A DNA stretch of 64,000 nt, from contig CACFYB010000002.1 of NCBI GenBank assembly GCA_902570425.1, positions 1 to 64,000 on the forward strand, read 5' to 3'. The translations under genes were made by a program, and so were the position numbers. Origin of the DNA: an uncultured Pelagibacteraceae bacterium. Its GTDB lineage: Bacteria; Pseudomonadota; Alphaproteobacteria; Pelagibacterales; Pelagibacteraceae. The stretch's first letter is position 1. Each line of letters opens with the position of its first letter. This document shows positions 8,531 through 16,146 of this stretch, one piece after another. A model generated the notes under the pieces. The model was given only the letters and a program-made list of their open reading frames with translations. It did no database searches and was not told the DNA's origin.

Positions 8531-9358
8531 TTACATAGATGCATCGAAACCGAACCATTTAGTAGCTATTCTACTAATATCTCCGTTCTTTCTCGCTTTA
8601 CTGATTGCAGCGTTAAACTTTTTCAAAAGTTCAGTATCATCTTTTCTAATACCAACACCTACACCATTGCCAAATGCTCCACCTGAAAAAGTTGGTCCAG
8701 TTAATACAACTGGCTTACCAGATTTTTCTGCATAATCACTAAACGCAACAGCTGCAGCTAATGCAGCATCACATCTTCCTGATGCTAAATCTAGGTTAAC
8801 TTCATCTTGTGTTTTATAAGTTCTAACATTCACTTTTCCTACATCACCAGAGTCCAAAAAGTTTTGGTGAATTGTAGCAGTTTGAACACAAACAGTTTTA
8901 CCTGCTAATGCTGCTGTAAGAGTTTTTAATGCTTTTTTTGCAGCTGCGTTAGGTTTAGTGAGATTAATCCCAGCTGGAGTATCTAAACCTTCAAGACTAG
9001 AGCCTTTCATAACTGCTAATGAAGCAACTTCGTCTGCATAACCTTGAGAAAAACTAATCGCTTTTTGTCTCTCAGCTGTAATTGACATTCCAGCCATTAT
9101 TGCATCAAATTTTCTCATAATTAGAGCGGGAATCATTCCATCCCAATCTTGTTCAACTATAGTACATTGTTGCCCTATATATCTGCAAAGTGTCCAAGCT
9201 AGTTCAACTTCAAATCCAATTAACTTTCCTGACTCATCTTTTGAGTTCCATGGTGGATAAGCACCCTCTGTTCCAATTCTTATCTTATCGGCATTAACAT
9301 TTCCTATAACTAATAAGGAAAGTAAAACTGAAAAGATTATTTTTTTAAATATATTCAT
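8531..9358 (-). CDS. Polar amino acid ABC transporter substrate-binding protein
   Basis: A periplasmic binding protein of about 275 residues. I choose the ATG at 9358 over a GTG one codon earlier because the AGGAG at 9365-9369 is then spaced 6 bases away. A signal peptide ends near NVNA-DKIRIG. Domain I starts IGTEGAYPPWN, and FDAIMAGMSITAERQKAISFS and SGRCDAALA are class F (SBP_bac_3) signatures. The WDGMIPAL and Asp-rich binding-site pattern is closest to lysine/arginine/ornithine or octopine/nopaline binders. It is the first gene of a three-gene importer operon. Ligand identity is a guess; class assignment is firm. Confidence 0.92.
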   Translation of the reverse strand: MNIFKKIIFSVLLSLLVIGNVNADKIRIGTEGAYPPWNSKDESGKLIGFEVELAWTLCRYIGQQCTIVEQDWDGMIPALIMRKFDAIMAGMSITAERQKAISFSQGYADEVASLAVMKGSSLEGLDTPAGINLTKPNAAAKKALKTLTAALAGKTVCVQTATIHQNFLDSGDVGKVNVRTYKTQDEVNLDLASGRCDAALAAAVAFSDYAEKSGKPVVLTGPTFSGGAFGNGVGVGIRKDDTELLKKFNAAISKARKNGDISRIATKWFGFDASM

Positions 9359-9418
9359 CACATTCTCCTTTAATAAAAATTTAAGTATTTCACAAATTAG
9401 TAGTTTGGAAAAGAGAAA

Positions 9419-10459
9419 TTAATGATTAATCGATGATGAAAAATTCCAAGAACAATCAAAGCTAGGCACATAAACCCTAGATAATTTAGTATTGCCAAAA
9501 TGATGATGAAAAACATTTAGCCAATTTTCAACTTGATGGGGTTTTTTATCTTGACTGCCTACTTGTGCCGTTATCACCCCTTTTGGTTTAAGAATTCGAA
9601 CTAATGAGTCCATATTTTTTGCTGCAAGATCTATGCAAAATTGATCATCATTTAAATCAACAAATATATGATCATATGTATCATCTTTAATAGATTTTAT
9701 ACTTTCAAAAGCATCACCCCAAACACATTTCACAGAGTTTTTCTCAGTTGCCTTTTTTCCAATATCGCCAAGATGTTTGTTGCAAACTTCAACTACCTCT
9801 GGATCAAGTTCAAACCAATCAATAAAATTAAATCTTTTAGATATACATTCTCTTGCAACACCCCCATCTCCTCCTCCAATAATCGCAGCTCTGTCATTAG
9901 AATTATTTAATTTTAATCCAGCCCCTACAAATGTAGAACTGTATAAATGTTCATCTGATGCAGCTACTTGAATTTCTCCATCAATAAACAAAGATTTTCC
10001 AAATTGTTCTAAATCTAAAATTTCAATATGTTGGCCAACTTTTGATTTAAAATCTTCAAGAACATCATTTACTACATATGATTTTTGTAAACCAGGAGAA
10101 CTATAAATATCGTGATATAAAGATTTTGTATCTCTATTAAATTCTTTTTTAACTATTCTCTTATGTTTGAATTCTTTTTTAATTATATCGATCGCAACAG
10201 AAGGATTTATTTTTCCACAAGTAAAAAAATCAAAACTTATTATACCTTTTTCAGGAAAAGTATGAAAACTTATATGGCTTTCAGCCAACAATGCCAGAAT
10301 TGTAAAACCTTGTGGCTCAAACTTATATTTTGATATATCTAAAATAGTAACTTTTGCAGCTTCAGCAATTTCTTTTATTACTTTTTCAAAAACTGAAGGA
10401 TCATATTCTTTATCAGTCCCAATTATATCTAAAGTAATGTGCTCCCCAACTTTTGTCAT
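9419..10459 (-). CDS. speDE: Fused AdoMet decarboxylase and spermidine synthase-like protein
   Basis: A fusion of 346 residues. Residues 1-120 form a prokaryotic SpeD: the LAESHISFHTFPE motif gives the Glu-60/Ser-61 autocleavage site that makes the pyruvoyl cofactor, with a Cys in the FFTCG processing region. Residues about 125-346 form an aminopropyltransferase with the decarboxylated-AdoMet loop IIGGGDGGVARE. Canonical spermidine synthases have DSTDPxGPA; here the segment is DLNDDQFC, so the amine acceptor may differ from putrescine. The products are an aminopropylated amine plus methylthioadenosine, which the upstream genes of the same operon process. It is the last gene of a five-gene minus-strand operon, 1 base after the aldolase gene. 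Confidence 0.9.
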   Translation of the reverse strand: MTKVGEHITLDIIGTDKEYDPSVFEKVIKEIAEAAKVTILDISKYKFEPQGFTILALLAESHISFHTFPEKGIISFDFFTCGKINPSVAIDIIKKEFKHKRIVKKEFNRDTKSLYHDIYSSPGLQKSYVVNDVLEDFKSKVGQHIEILDLEQFGKSLFIDGEIQVAASDEHLYSSTFVGAGLKLNNSNDRAAIIGGGDGGVARECISKRFNFIDWFELDPEVVEVCNKHLGDIGKKATEKNSVKCVWGDAFESIKSIKDDTYDHIFVDLNDDQFCIDLAAKNMDSLVRILKPKGVITAQVGSQDKKPHQVENWLNVFHHHFGNTKLSRVYVPSFDCSWNFSSSINH

Positions 10460-10460
10460 C

Positions 10461-11117
10461 TTAGCCTTTTTTATAATCTTTAGCTTTGTACAAAACTTTT
10501 TTCATTTCTTCAAATGAAAGAATTTTTGGTTCTCCTAACTTTAGTGTAATAGTGTATTGATGACAAATATTTTCTATCTCTTGGGCAAGTTCAAAGGCTT
10601 GGTCTAAATTTTTTCCAAAAGCAACCTGACCGTGATTAGACATTAAGCAAGCGCTTCTTTCGTTTAGAGCTTTAATAATATTTTTAGAGAGCTCTTCAGT
10701 TCCAAAAGTAGCATATTCAGCGCATTTAATGTCCTCTCCTCCAGCAAGTGCAATCATATAATGAAAAGGTGGTATTGTTTTTCCATAGGCAGATACAGCT
10801 GTTGCGTGTGGAGAATGGGCATGAACAATGGCATTTGCTTCTTTCTTGTTTAAATAGATATCTCGGTGAAATCTCCATTCAGATGAAGGTTTATTAGCTG
10901 ATTCGTTTTTATTTGCCTCATCATTTAATCCCATAAAAACAATATCTTTTGGTTTTAATGTTTCATATTTTTTTCCAGAGGGCGTAATTAAATATCCTTC
11001 CTTATCATCTTCGTTCGTTCTTATTGATATATTACCTGATCTAAGCGGTGAAAGATTTGTAGAATTAAGTTTTAAAGAATATTCAATAATCTTATTTCTT
11101 TTATCTAAGCTTTTCAT
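10461..11117 (-). CDS. Class II aldolase, FucA-like; probable methylthioribulose-1-phosphate aldolase
   Basis: A cytoplasmic zinc enzyme of 218 residues. It has the L-fuculose-1-phosphate aldolase residues: Glu-80 in SSEWRFH, His-99 and His-101 in VHAHSPH, and His-162 in NHGQV, plus LITPSG and AEYATFGTEELS typical of FucA. MtnB dehydratase belongs to the same superfamily, but the residue pattern here is FucA/Ald2-like. Between mtnA and speDE, its best role is cleaving methylthioribulose-1-phosphate (or 5-deoxyribulose-1-phosphate) to DHAP and an aldehyde, as in the DHAP shunt. No mtnC, mtnD or mtnK lies nearby. Overlaps mtnA by 4 bases. Family call is strong; substrate is inferred from context. 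Confidence 0.85.
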   Translation of the reverse strand: MKSLDKRNKIIEYSLKLNSTNLSPLRSGNISIRTNEDDKEGYLITPSGKKYETLKPKDIVFMGLNDEANKNESANKPSSEWRFHRDIYLNKKEANAIVHAHSPHATAVSAYGKTIPPFHYMIALAGGEDIKCAEYATFGTEELSKNIIKALNERSACLMSNHGQVAFGKNLDQAFELAQEIENICHQYTITLKLGEPKILSFEEMKKVLYKAKDYKKG

Positions 11118-12190
11118 TTAAATAACTTTCTTAATCCTTCCGTTGATGCTTCGCAAACGCCTTTTTCAGTTATCAAACCTGTTACATATTTTGCAGGTGT
11201 TACATCAAATGCTAAATTCATTGCTTTACTTTTTTTGGGATAAATTTGTATTTTTTTAATATTTCCTTTTTCATCAATGCCTTCAATATGAGATAATTCT
11301 TCTGAGTTTCTATCCTCTATGGGAATATCTTTATGATCTTTAATATTCCAATCAATTGTTGAGCTAGGTAATGCTACATAAAAAGGAATATTGTTATCAT
11401 GAGCTGCTAGTGCCTTTAAATAGGTTCCAACTTTATTACAAACATCTCCATTAGCTAAAGTTCTATCTGTACCGACAATGCACATATCAACCTCTCCTCT
11501 TTGCATCAAAATTCCACCTGTATTGTCTGCAATGATTGTATTTTTAATTCCTTCCTCATTTAACTCATAAGAGGTTAAGTTGGCCCCTTGGTTTCTTGGT
11601 CGTGTTTCATCAGCCCAAACATGAACAGGAATTCCTTTTTTGTGTGCTTGATAAATAGGAGAAGTTGCAGTTCCCCAATTTATTGTTGCAAGCCAACCTG
11701 CATTACAATGAGTAAGTATATTAACTGTATTTTTTTTTTTACTGTAGATTTCTTCAATAATTTTTAGCCCATTTAATCCTATATTTTCACAAAATTTTAT
11801 ATCTTCTTGACAAATATCTTTTGCTTCATTTAAAGCAATTTCAAAAATTTTATCATTATTAATACCCGATAATTTGTTCATCATTCTATCAACAGCCCAC
11901 TTCAAATTAATAGCTGTTGGTCTTGAAATAATTAAATTTTCTGATGATTTTTTTAAAAATGATTGATCGCTATTTTCAATAACAGCTAATACTAATCCGT
12001 AAGCTGCTGTAGCACCTATTAAAGGTGCACCTCTTACTTCCATTGTTTTAATTGCATTTATTGCATCATCAACAGTTTTAAGATCTTTAATAGTAAATTG
12101 GTGTGGTAGTTTTGTTTGATCTATAATTTTTACGACTTTTTTTTCTTTGTCAAACCAAATTGTTTGATAGTCAGTTCCATTAATTTTCAT
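11114..12190 (-). CDS. mtnA: S-methyl-5-thioribose-1-phosphate isomerase
   Basis: A protein of 358 residues of the aIF-2B/MtnA family. It has the family signatures MEVRGAPLIGATAAYGL, ILTHCNAGWLA (catalytic Cys), ADETRPRNQGANLT and the Asp-containing IVGTDRTLANGDVCNKVGTY. It isomerises the aldose phosphate made from methylthioadenosine to methylthioribulose-1-phosphate in the cytoplasm. Length matches the family. It overlaps both neighbours by 4 bases (ATGA type), placing it in one transcript with mtnP upstream and the aldolase and speDE genes downstream. It could also accept 5-deoxyribose-1-phosphate. Confidence 0.95.
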   Translation of the reverse strand: MKINGTDYQTIWFDKEKKVVKIIDQTKLPHQFTIKDLKTVDDAINAIKTMEVRGAPLIGATAAYGLVLAVIENSDQSFLKKSSENLIISRPTAINLKWAVDRMMNKLSGINNDKIFEIALNEAKDICQEDIKFCENIGLNGLKIIEEIYSKKKNTVNILTHCNAGWLATINWGTATSPIYQAHKKGIPVHVWADETRPRNQGANLTSYELNEEGIKNTIIADNTGGILMQRGEVDMCIVGTDRTLANGDVCNKVGTYLKALAAHDNNIPFYVALPSSTIDWNIKDHKDIPIEDRNSEELSHIEGIDEKGNIKKIQIYPKKSKAMNLAFDVTPAKYVTGLITEKGVCEASTEGLRKLFK

Positions 12191-13119
12191 TTTATTCTTG
12201 AGGCAATATAATCTAGAATTACTGGATTATAATACTGAAAACAAAGACCTTGGTTCATTTCATGACCTGGGTTTTTTCTGGCTGTAATATTTTCTTGCCA
12301 ATTATCTCCTTTAACAACACATTTCTTTCCATTAATCTTATAATCTTTAGAAATGACAATCCTTTTAACTCCTGGAACTTCTTCTAACCAATCAGACAAC
12401 ATTCCTTCCCATTTATCTTTAGGATGAGTAAATGCTAAAACTGGTACATTTTTCGATTGTTTAATATTATTAATTTGTCGTGCTCTTAGTTCACTGGGGC
12501 CTGGTCTTTTATTTGCAAATTTAGCTAGTGCTTCGTCGGGGCCAACTTTTTTTACTTTATATTTAGAGGATAGTTTACCAAAACATGCTTGCATATATGA
12601 TATACCCCCACCAACTTTTTCAGGATGAGCAGCTAATAACATTAAGGTTAATAGGCCTCCACAAGAATGTCCTGAAATAATAATTTGTTTTCTAGGTACT
12701 CCTATTTCTATAAATTTTTCAACTAATTCTAAATTTTTTTCAACTCTTTTATCTAATTTATGTTTACCCTCATAAGGTGTTTTAGAAAACCACCAGCTTT
12801 TTTTTTGTGACATATCACCAGCAATTTCATTAGAACAAAAGTTATAAACCATAATTTTCTTTCCATTAATTTCCTCACCTACCAAAGATGCTTGATTTCT
12901 AATTTGATTAACCCAAATACACTGGTTCTTTAATGCTTTATCATTAGTATTTTGTCCATGATTATAAATAATTATAATTTTATTTTTAGGGTCTTTAATA
13001 TTTATACCCTCTTTAACAGAAGCAGATTTTGAAATAAAACCACTTTTTAAAATTTTACCATTTGCATAGACGTTATTAGAAATAATCAAAAATAGGATAA
13101 TTAATAATATGTTTTTCAT
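12187..13119 (-). CDS. Secreted alpha/beta hydrolase-fold protein of unknown function
   Basis: A protein of 310 residues with a signal peptide (MKNILLIILFLIISNNVYA). The mature part has an alpha/beta hydrolase pattern: IIIIYNHGQNTND as the oxyanion strand, GHSCGGLL as the serine elbow, AFTHPKDKWEG supplying a possible acid, and NPGHEMN a possible histidine. It would act in the periplasm. Its position is odd: it overlaps mtnP and mtnA by 4 bases each, inside a cytoplasmic methylthioadenosine operon. It does not resemble any known MTA-pathway enzyme. Several cysteines (about six) suggest disulfides. Substrate unknown. Confidence 0.7.
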   Translation of the reverse strand: MKNILLIILFLIISNNVYANGKILKSGFISKSASVKEGINIKDPKNKIIIIYNHGQNTNDKALKNQCIWVNQIRNQASLVGEEINGKKIMVYNFCSNEIAGDMSQKKSWWFSKTPYEGKHKLDKRVEKNLELVEKFIEIGVPRKQIIISGHSCGGLLTLMLLAAHPEKVGGGISYMQACFGKLSSKYKVKKVGPDEALAKFANKRPGPSELRARQINNIKQSKNVPVLAFTHPKDKWEGMLSDWLEEVPGVKRIVISKDYKINGKKCVVKGDNWQENITARKNPGHEMNQGLCFQYYNPVILDYIASRIK

Positions 13120-13988
13120 TTATTTAAAACTCTTCCTGCTACAGTATTGAGTTTATCCTTTGTTTTTTTTGTTCTCTTTTCCGGTGCAGTAATTATTGCA
13201 ACGTCTAAACAATAATTCGTTGGATCTTTGGGATCAATATGTTTTTCAAAGTTTTCTATTAAATTTTTTATCATGTTTTTTGCTTTAGATGCATTTCCTA
13301 AAAGAACTTTTACAACCTGCTGGACATCAACATTTTCATGATCCGGATGCCAACAATCATAGTCTGTCACCATTGAAACTGATGCATATCTTATTTCTGC
13401 CTCTCTTGCTAATTTTGCCTCTGGCATGTTTGTCATACCAATCACATCTGCTTCCCACAATCGATAAAGGTTAGATTCTGCCAATGTGGAAAATTGAGGC
13501 CCCTCCATTACAATATAAATTCCACCTCTCTGATATTCTATTCCCTCTTTTTTGATTGCCTCCTCACAAGCATTCATTAATCCCACTGAAGTAGGATGGG
13601 CCATTGAGACATGAGCTACAATTTCCTCATCAAAAAATGTTTTTTCTCTAGCAAAAGTTCTATCTATAAACTGATCAATAATAACGAATTTTCCTGGTGG
13701 CAAATCTTCTTTCAAAGAACCCACTGCTGAAATTGAGACTATATCTGTTACTCCTAATTGTTTGAGAGCATCAATATTTGCTCTAAAATTTATGTTTGAA
13801 GGTGAAATATAATGACCTCTTCCATGCCTCGGTAGAAAAAAAATCTCTTTATTATTAAACTGAGTTTTTAAAATTTTATCTGAAGGTTTTCCCCATGGAG
13901 TACTAATATCTAATAAGTCTCTATTTTTAAACTCTTCTATATCATAAAGACCACTTCCACCGATAATTGCTAATTTATTTATTGTCAT
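13116..13988 (-). CDS. mtnP: S-methyl-5'-thioadenosine phosphorylase
   Basis: A protein of 290 residues of the PNP/MTAP family. The N-terminal GGSGLYDIEEF and the FLPRHGRGH phosphate loop are present, and EGPQFSTLAESNLYRLWEADVIGMTNMPEAKLARE is the MTAP active-site region (broken here only by positions; key residues are the Met-Thr-Asn-Met and the Asp of DYDCWH). It cleaves methylthioadenosine with phosphate into adenine and 5-methylthioribose-1-phosphate. It is the first gene of the operon that leads to mtnA, the aldolase and speDE. The divergent apt gene, 41 bases away, takes the adenine. DYDCWHPDHE supports an adenosine-type base specificity. Confidence 0.95.
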   Translation of the reverse strand: MTINKLAIIGGSGLYDIEEFKNRDLLDISTPWGKPSDKILKTQFNNKEIFFLPRHGRGHYISPSNINFRANIDALKQLGVTDIVSISAVGSLKEDLPPGKFVIIDQFIDRTFAREKTFFDEEIVAHVSMAHPTSVGLMNACEEAIKKEGIEYQRGGIYIVMEGPQFSTLAESNLYRLWEADVIGMTNMPEAKLAREAEIRYASVSMVTDYDCWHPDHENVDVQQVVKVLLGNASKAKNMIKNLIENFEKHIDPKDPTNYCLDVAIITAPEKRTKKTKDKLNTVAGRVLNK

Positions 13989-14029
13989 GTCACAAAATTA
14001 ATTTAATTATGCTTTTATAATTTACTATT

Positions 14030-14557
14030 ATGAATTTAAAAGACTTTATTAGATCCATTCCTGATTATCCAAAAAAAGGTATATTATTTAGAGATATAAC
14101 AACACTTATTAAAGATGAAAAAGCATTTTCTGAAACAATTAATCAGATAATTGAAAAATCCAAGAAATATGATTTTAACAAAATTGCTGCTATTGAGTCG
14201 AGGGGATTTGTTTTTGCTTCAGCAGTTTCTTATATTTTGAAAAAACCATTTATCATGTTGAGAAAAAAAAATAAACTTCCTGCTGATGTTCATTCAGTTG
14301 ATTTTGAATTAGAATATGGGACTGCAACCATTGAAGTTCATAAAGATTCAATTAAAAAAGATGATTCAGTTTTAATTATTGATGATTTAATTGCTACAGG
14401 TGGGACAGCAGAGGCTGCTGCAAAATTAGTAGAAATTTCAAATGGAAAAGTTTCTGCTTTTATATTTGTAATTAATTTATTTGATTTAGGAGGTTCTGAG
14501 TCACTGATTAAAAAAAATTACCAAGTAGAAAACTTAATAGATTTTCCTGGACATTAA
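14030..14557 (+). CDS. apt: Adenine phosphoribosyltransferase
   Basis: A protein of 175 residues with the adenine phosphoribosyltransferase order: DFIRSIPDYPKKGILFRDIT at the N-terminus, AIESRGFVFASAVSY in the middle, RKKNKLPA as the flexible loop, and the PRPP motif VLIIDDLIATGGTA. It converts adenine and PRPP to AMP. It is divergent from mtnP with a 41-base shared gap, which is logical because MTA phosphorylase releases adenine; the two promoters must overlap. Length is normal for the family and no residues are missing. Confidence 0.96.
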   Translation: MNLKDFIRSIPDYPKKGILFRDITTLIKDEKAFSETINQIIEKSKKYDFNKIAAIESRGFVFASAVSYILKKPFIMLRKKNKLPADVHSVDFELEYGTATIEVHKDSIKKDDSVLIIDDLIATGGTAEAAAKLVEISNGKVSAFIFVINLFDLGGSESLIKKNYQVENLIDFPGH

Positions 14558-14565
14558 TTAAAAAA

Positions 14566-15363
14566 TTATATTATCCATTCTGAATACTTCTCTTTATTTA
14601 ATCTGATATAATCTGGATACAAATAATCTATTGGTACTACTTTAAGTTTTTTATTTGGGTCAATAAAAAATTTTCTTTTTTTTATATTCTCTCTAATGAA
14701 ATCAACATTCCCATACACAGCAAATTCACTATGTGCATAAGAATTTAATTTTTTTACTATATCCTCTGGCTTTTTTAAAAAGGAAAAGTGCCATCCTCCT
14801 TCATCTATAAATTGTGTTTTAAAAAAAAGTTTTCTTATAAAACCTCTTCTTGTAAATTTTTTATCTCTCAACCATTGAGGTGATTTTAAGTATTTCTTGT
14901 AACAAATTGATGAGCCATTCCAACTTTGGTCAGATAATAAATTCAACTTATAGATAAACTCTTTTTGACTAAAAATCGCAAACTTATTAATTTTGACAGT
15001 ATTCAAAACTTCTAGATTTGGAATTTCATCTGCATCTGAAATAATGACCAAATCATTTGGACTACATTCGGTTAAGGCTCTATTGATTGCGTTCCTATTA
15101 AAGTTTTCTCGAAAAAAATTAGGACTCCATCCCTTTTTATAACTTTCAACTTTTTCTGGAATATCATCTACTATTAGATAATTAATCTTACTTTTAAATT
15201 TAGAAAACTTTTTTATATCAAAATTTAATTTTTTTTTTTTCCCTGAATGATCTCTAGTTGCCTCAACGATAACAAATTTATCAACGTATTGATTTAGAAT
15301 ATTCAATCTTAATTCAACCATCAAGTCTTCATCGAAGTACATGATGCAATCATATATTTTCAT
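14566..15363 (-). CDS. GT17-family glycosyltransferase-like protein
   Basis: A protein of 265 residues starting KIYDCIMYFDEDLMVELRLNIL, the hallmark start of the GT17 family (beta-1,4-N-acetylglucosaminyltransferase III relatives). ATRDHSGKKK, the FFRENFNRNAI segment and the ISDADEIPN motif (acidic, metal-binding DxD type) follow. The C-terminal half has GGWHFSFL, also conserved. Bacterial members lack characterised activity but lie among surface glycan genes. It has no signal peptide and is expected in the cytoplasm. It converges on apt with 8 bases between stops, and the Met tRNA gene is immediately upstream. Confidence 0.8.
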   Translation of the reverse strand: MKIYDCIMYFDEDLMVELRLNILNQYVDKFVIVEATRDHSGKKKKLNFDIKKFSKFKSKINYLIVDDIPEKVESYKKGWSPNFFRENFNRNAINRALTECSPNDLVIISDADEIPNLEVLNTVKINKFAIFSQKEFIYKLNLLSDQSWNGSSICYKKYLKSPQWLRDKKFTRRGFIRKLFFKTQFIDEGGWHFSFLKKPEDIVKKLNSYAHSEFAVYGNVDFIRENIKKRKFFIDPNKKLKVVPIDYLYPDYIRLNKEKYSEWII

Positions 15364-15373
15364 AATTTAAAAA

Positions 15374-15450
15374 TGGTAGCGGGAAGTGGGATCGAACCAC
15401 TGACCTCGGGCTTATGAGTCCCGCGCTCTAACCAACTGAGCTACCCCGCC
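15374..15450 (-). tRNA. tRNA-Met(CAU), elongator
   Basis: The minus strand reads GGCGGGGTAGCTCAGTTGG..., folding into a 77-base cloverleaf. It has a 7-bp acceptor stem with G-U pairs at both ends, a D arm AGCTCAGTTGGTTAGAGC, an anticodon loop CTCATAA with CAT, the T arm GTGGTTCGATCCCAC and an encoded CCA. The first base pairs (G-U), unlike initiator tRNA, which has an unpaired 1-72, so this is elongator Met rather than fMet. A tRNA-Ile2 with lysidine also has CAT and cannot be fully excluded by eye. Confidence 0.93.
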
Positions 15451-15542
15451 TTATTTTTTAATGATTTATAATAGCTTAAATTTATGTTTCAATATTTTTA
15501 AATAGCTTAAATGATAGGTAAATTTAAAAAAAAAGTTAAATT

Positions 15543-15761
15543 TTATGAAAAAATTAATAAACCAAATAAAACTAATCCCGTTGATGCAGCTGCAGAAAAA
15601 TACAATTTTTTTCTAGATTCATTTTTTTGATTTAATTTTACTCTATTTAGTAAAACATTAACATCAGTGCTTTTTGAATTTTTTTTTGGATTAATTTCTT
15701 CTAAATACTTGGCTATTAATTTTCTTTTTACTGAAGACAAGTTTAAATTAGAATTTTTCAC
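15543..15761 (-). CDS. Small tail-anchored membrane protein, paralogue A
   Basis: A protein of 72 residues starting at GTG (no ATG in frame). About 50 polar, Lys/Asn-rich residues are followed by one C-terminal hydrophobic helix (LYFSAAASTGLVLFGLLIFS), so it is probably tail-anchored with its N-terminus in the cytoplasm. The segment TDVNVLLNRVKLNQKNESRKK matches the same region (VDINVLKSKLQESESKEFKK) of the next gene, so the two are paralogues. I do not recognise a family. The gap to the tRNA gene is 92 bases; the gap to the paralogue is 42 bases. Confidence 0.55.
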   Translation of the reverse strand: MKNSNLNLSSVKRKLIAKYLEEINPKKNSKSTDVNVLLNRVKLNQKNESRKKLYFSAAASTGLVLFGLLIFS

Positions 15762-15803
15762 GACACTATTTAACCTCTGATATCACTTTAATCAATATTT
15801 TAA

Positions 15804-16034
15804 TTATAGAGATAAATAAATTCCTAAAATACCCAGTCCTAAAACTAATGAAGAAAGAATTATTAAGTTTTTTTTAAATTCTTTGCTTTCACTTTCTTGA
15901 AGCTTAGATTTAAGCACATTTATGTCAACTCTATTAGAAATAATCTGATTAGATTTTAAAGGCTTTTCAGCATTGCCATTATCATTTGGGGTCTCGACAA
16001 TAGTTTCTGTATCTGCAAAACCTTTATTATTCAT
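15804..16034 (-). CDS. Small tail-anchored membrane protein, paralogue B
   Basis: A protein of 76 residues with a polar N-terminal half and one C-terminal transmembrane helix (ILSSLVLGLGILGIYLSL) ending at the carboxyl terminus. It shares the pre-membrane D-[IV]-N-V-L motif and a basic/acidic linker with the downstream 72-residue protein. It is the first gene of the pair, divergent from the double winged-helix regulator by 112 bases. No known function; a membrane tether or an assembly factor are both possible. AT-rich codon use matches its neighbours. Confidence 0.6.
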   Translation of the reverse strand: MNNKGFADTETIVETPNDNGNAEKPLKSNQIISNRVDINVLKSKLQESESKEFKKNLIILSSLVLGLGILGIYLSL

Positions 16035-16102
16035 AAGATAAATAAATCATACTAAATTTATTCCGGCAATTTCTAGGAAGTTCAAACTGGGTCACTTATC
16101 AT

Positions 16103-16133
16103 TTGACAACTGTCCAAAATGGGTTTTTATTAG
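16103..16133 (+). promoter_or_regulatory. Candidate promoter/operator upstream of the winged-helix regulator
   Basis: A consensus-like -35 (TTGACA, 16103-16108) lies 16 bases upstream of TTTTAT (16125-16130), about 15 bases before the start codon. A GACA-AC-TGTC dyad covers the -35 element, which could be an autoregulatory operator. Both are seen only by eye. Confidence 0.35.
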
Positions 16134-16146
16134 AAATAAATAAATT

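Noticed and set aside
9668-9971. Antisense frames inside the speDE fusion gene
   Set aside because: The opposite strand encodes an unambiguous fused enzyme, so these are chance frames.
15374-15450. tRNA gene considered as possible integration site of a genomic island
   Set aside because: No integrase, no direct repeat of the tRNA 3' end, and the neighbours have ordinary composition.
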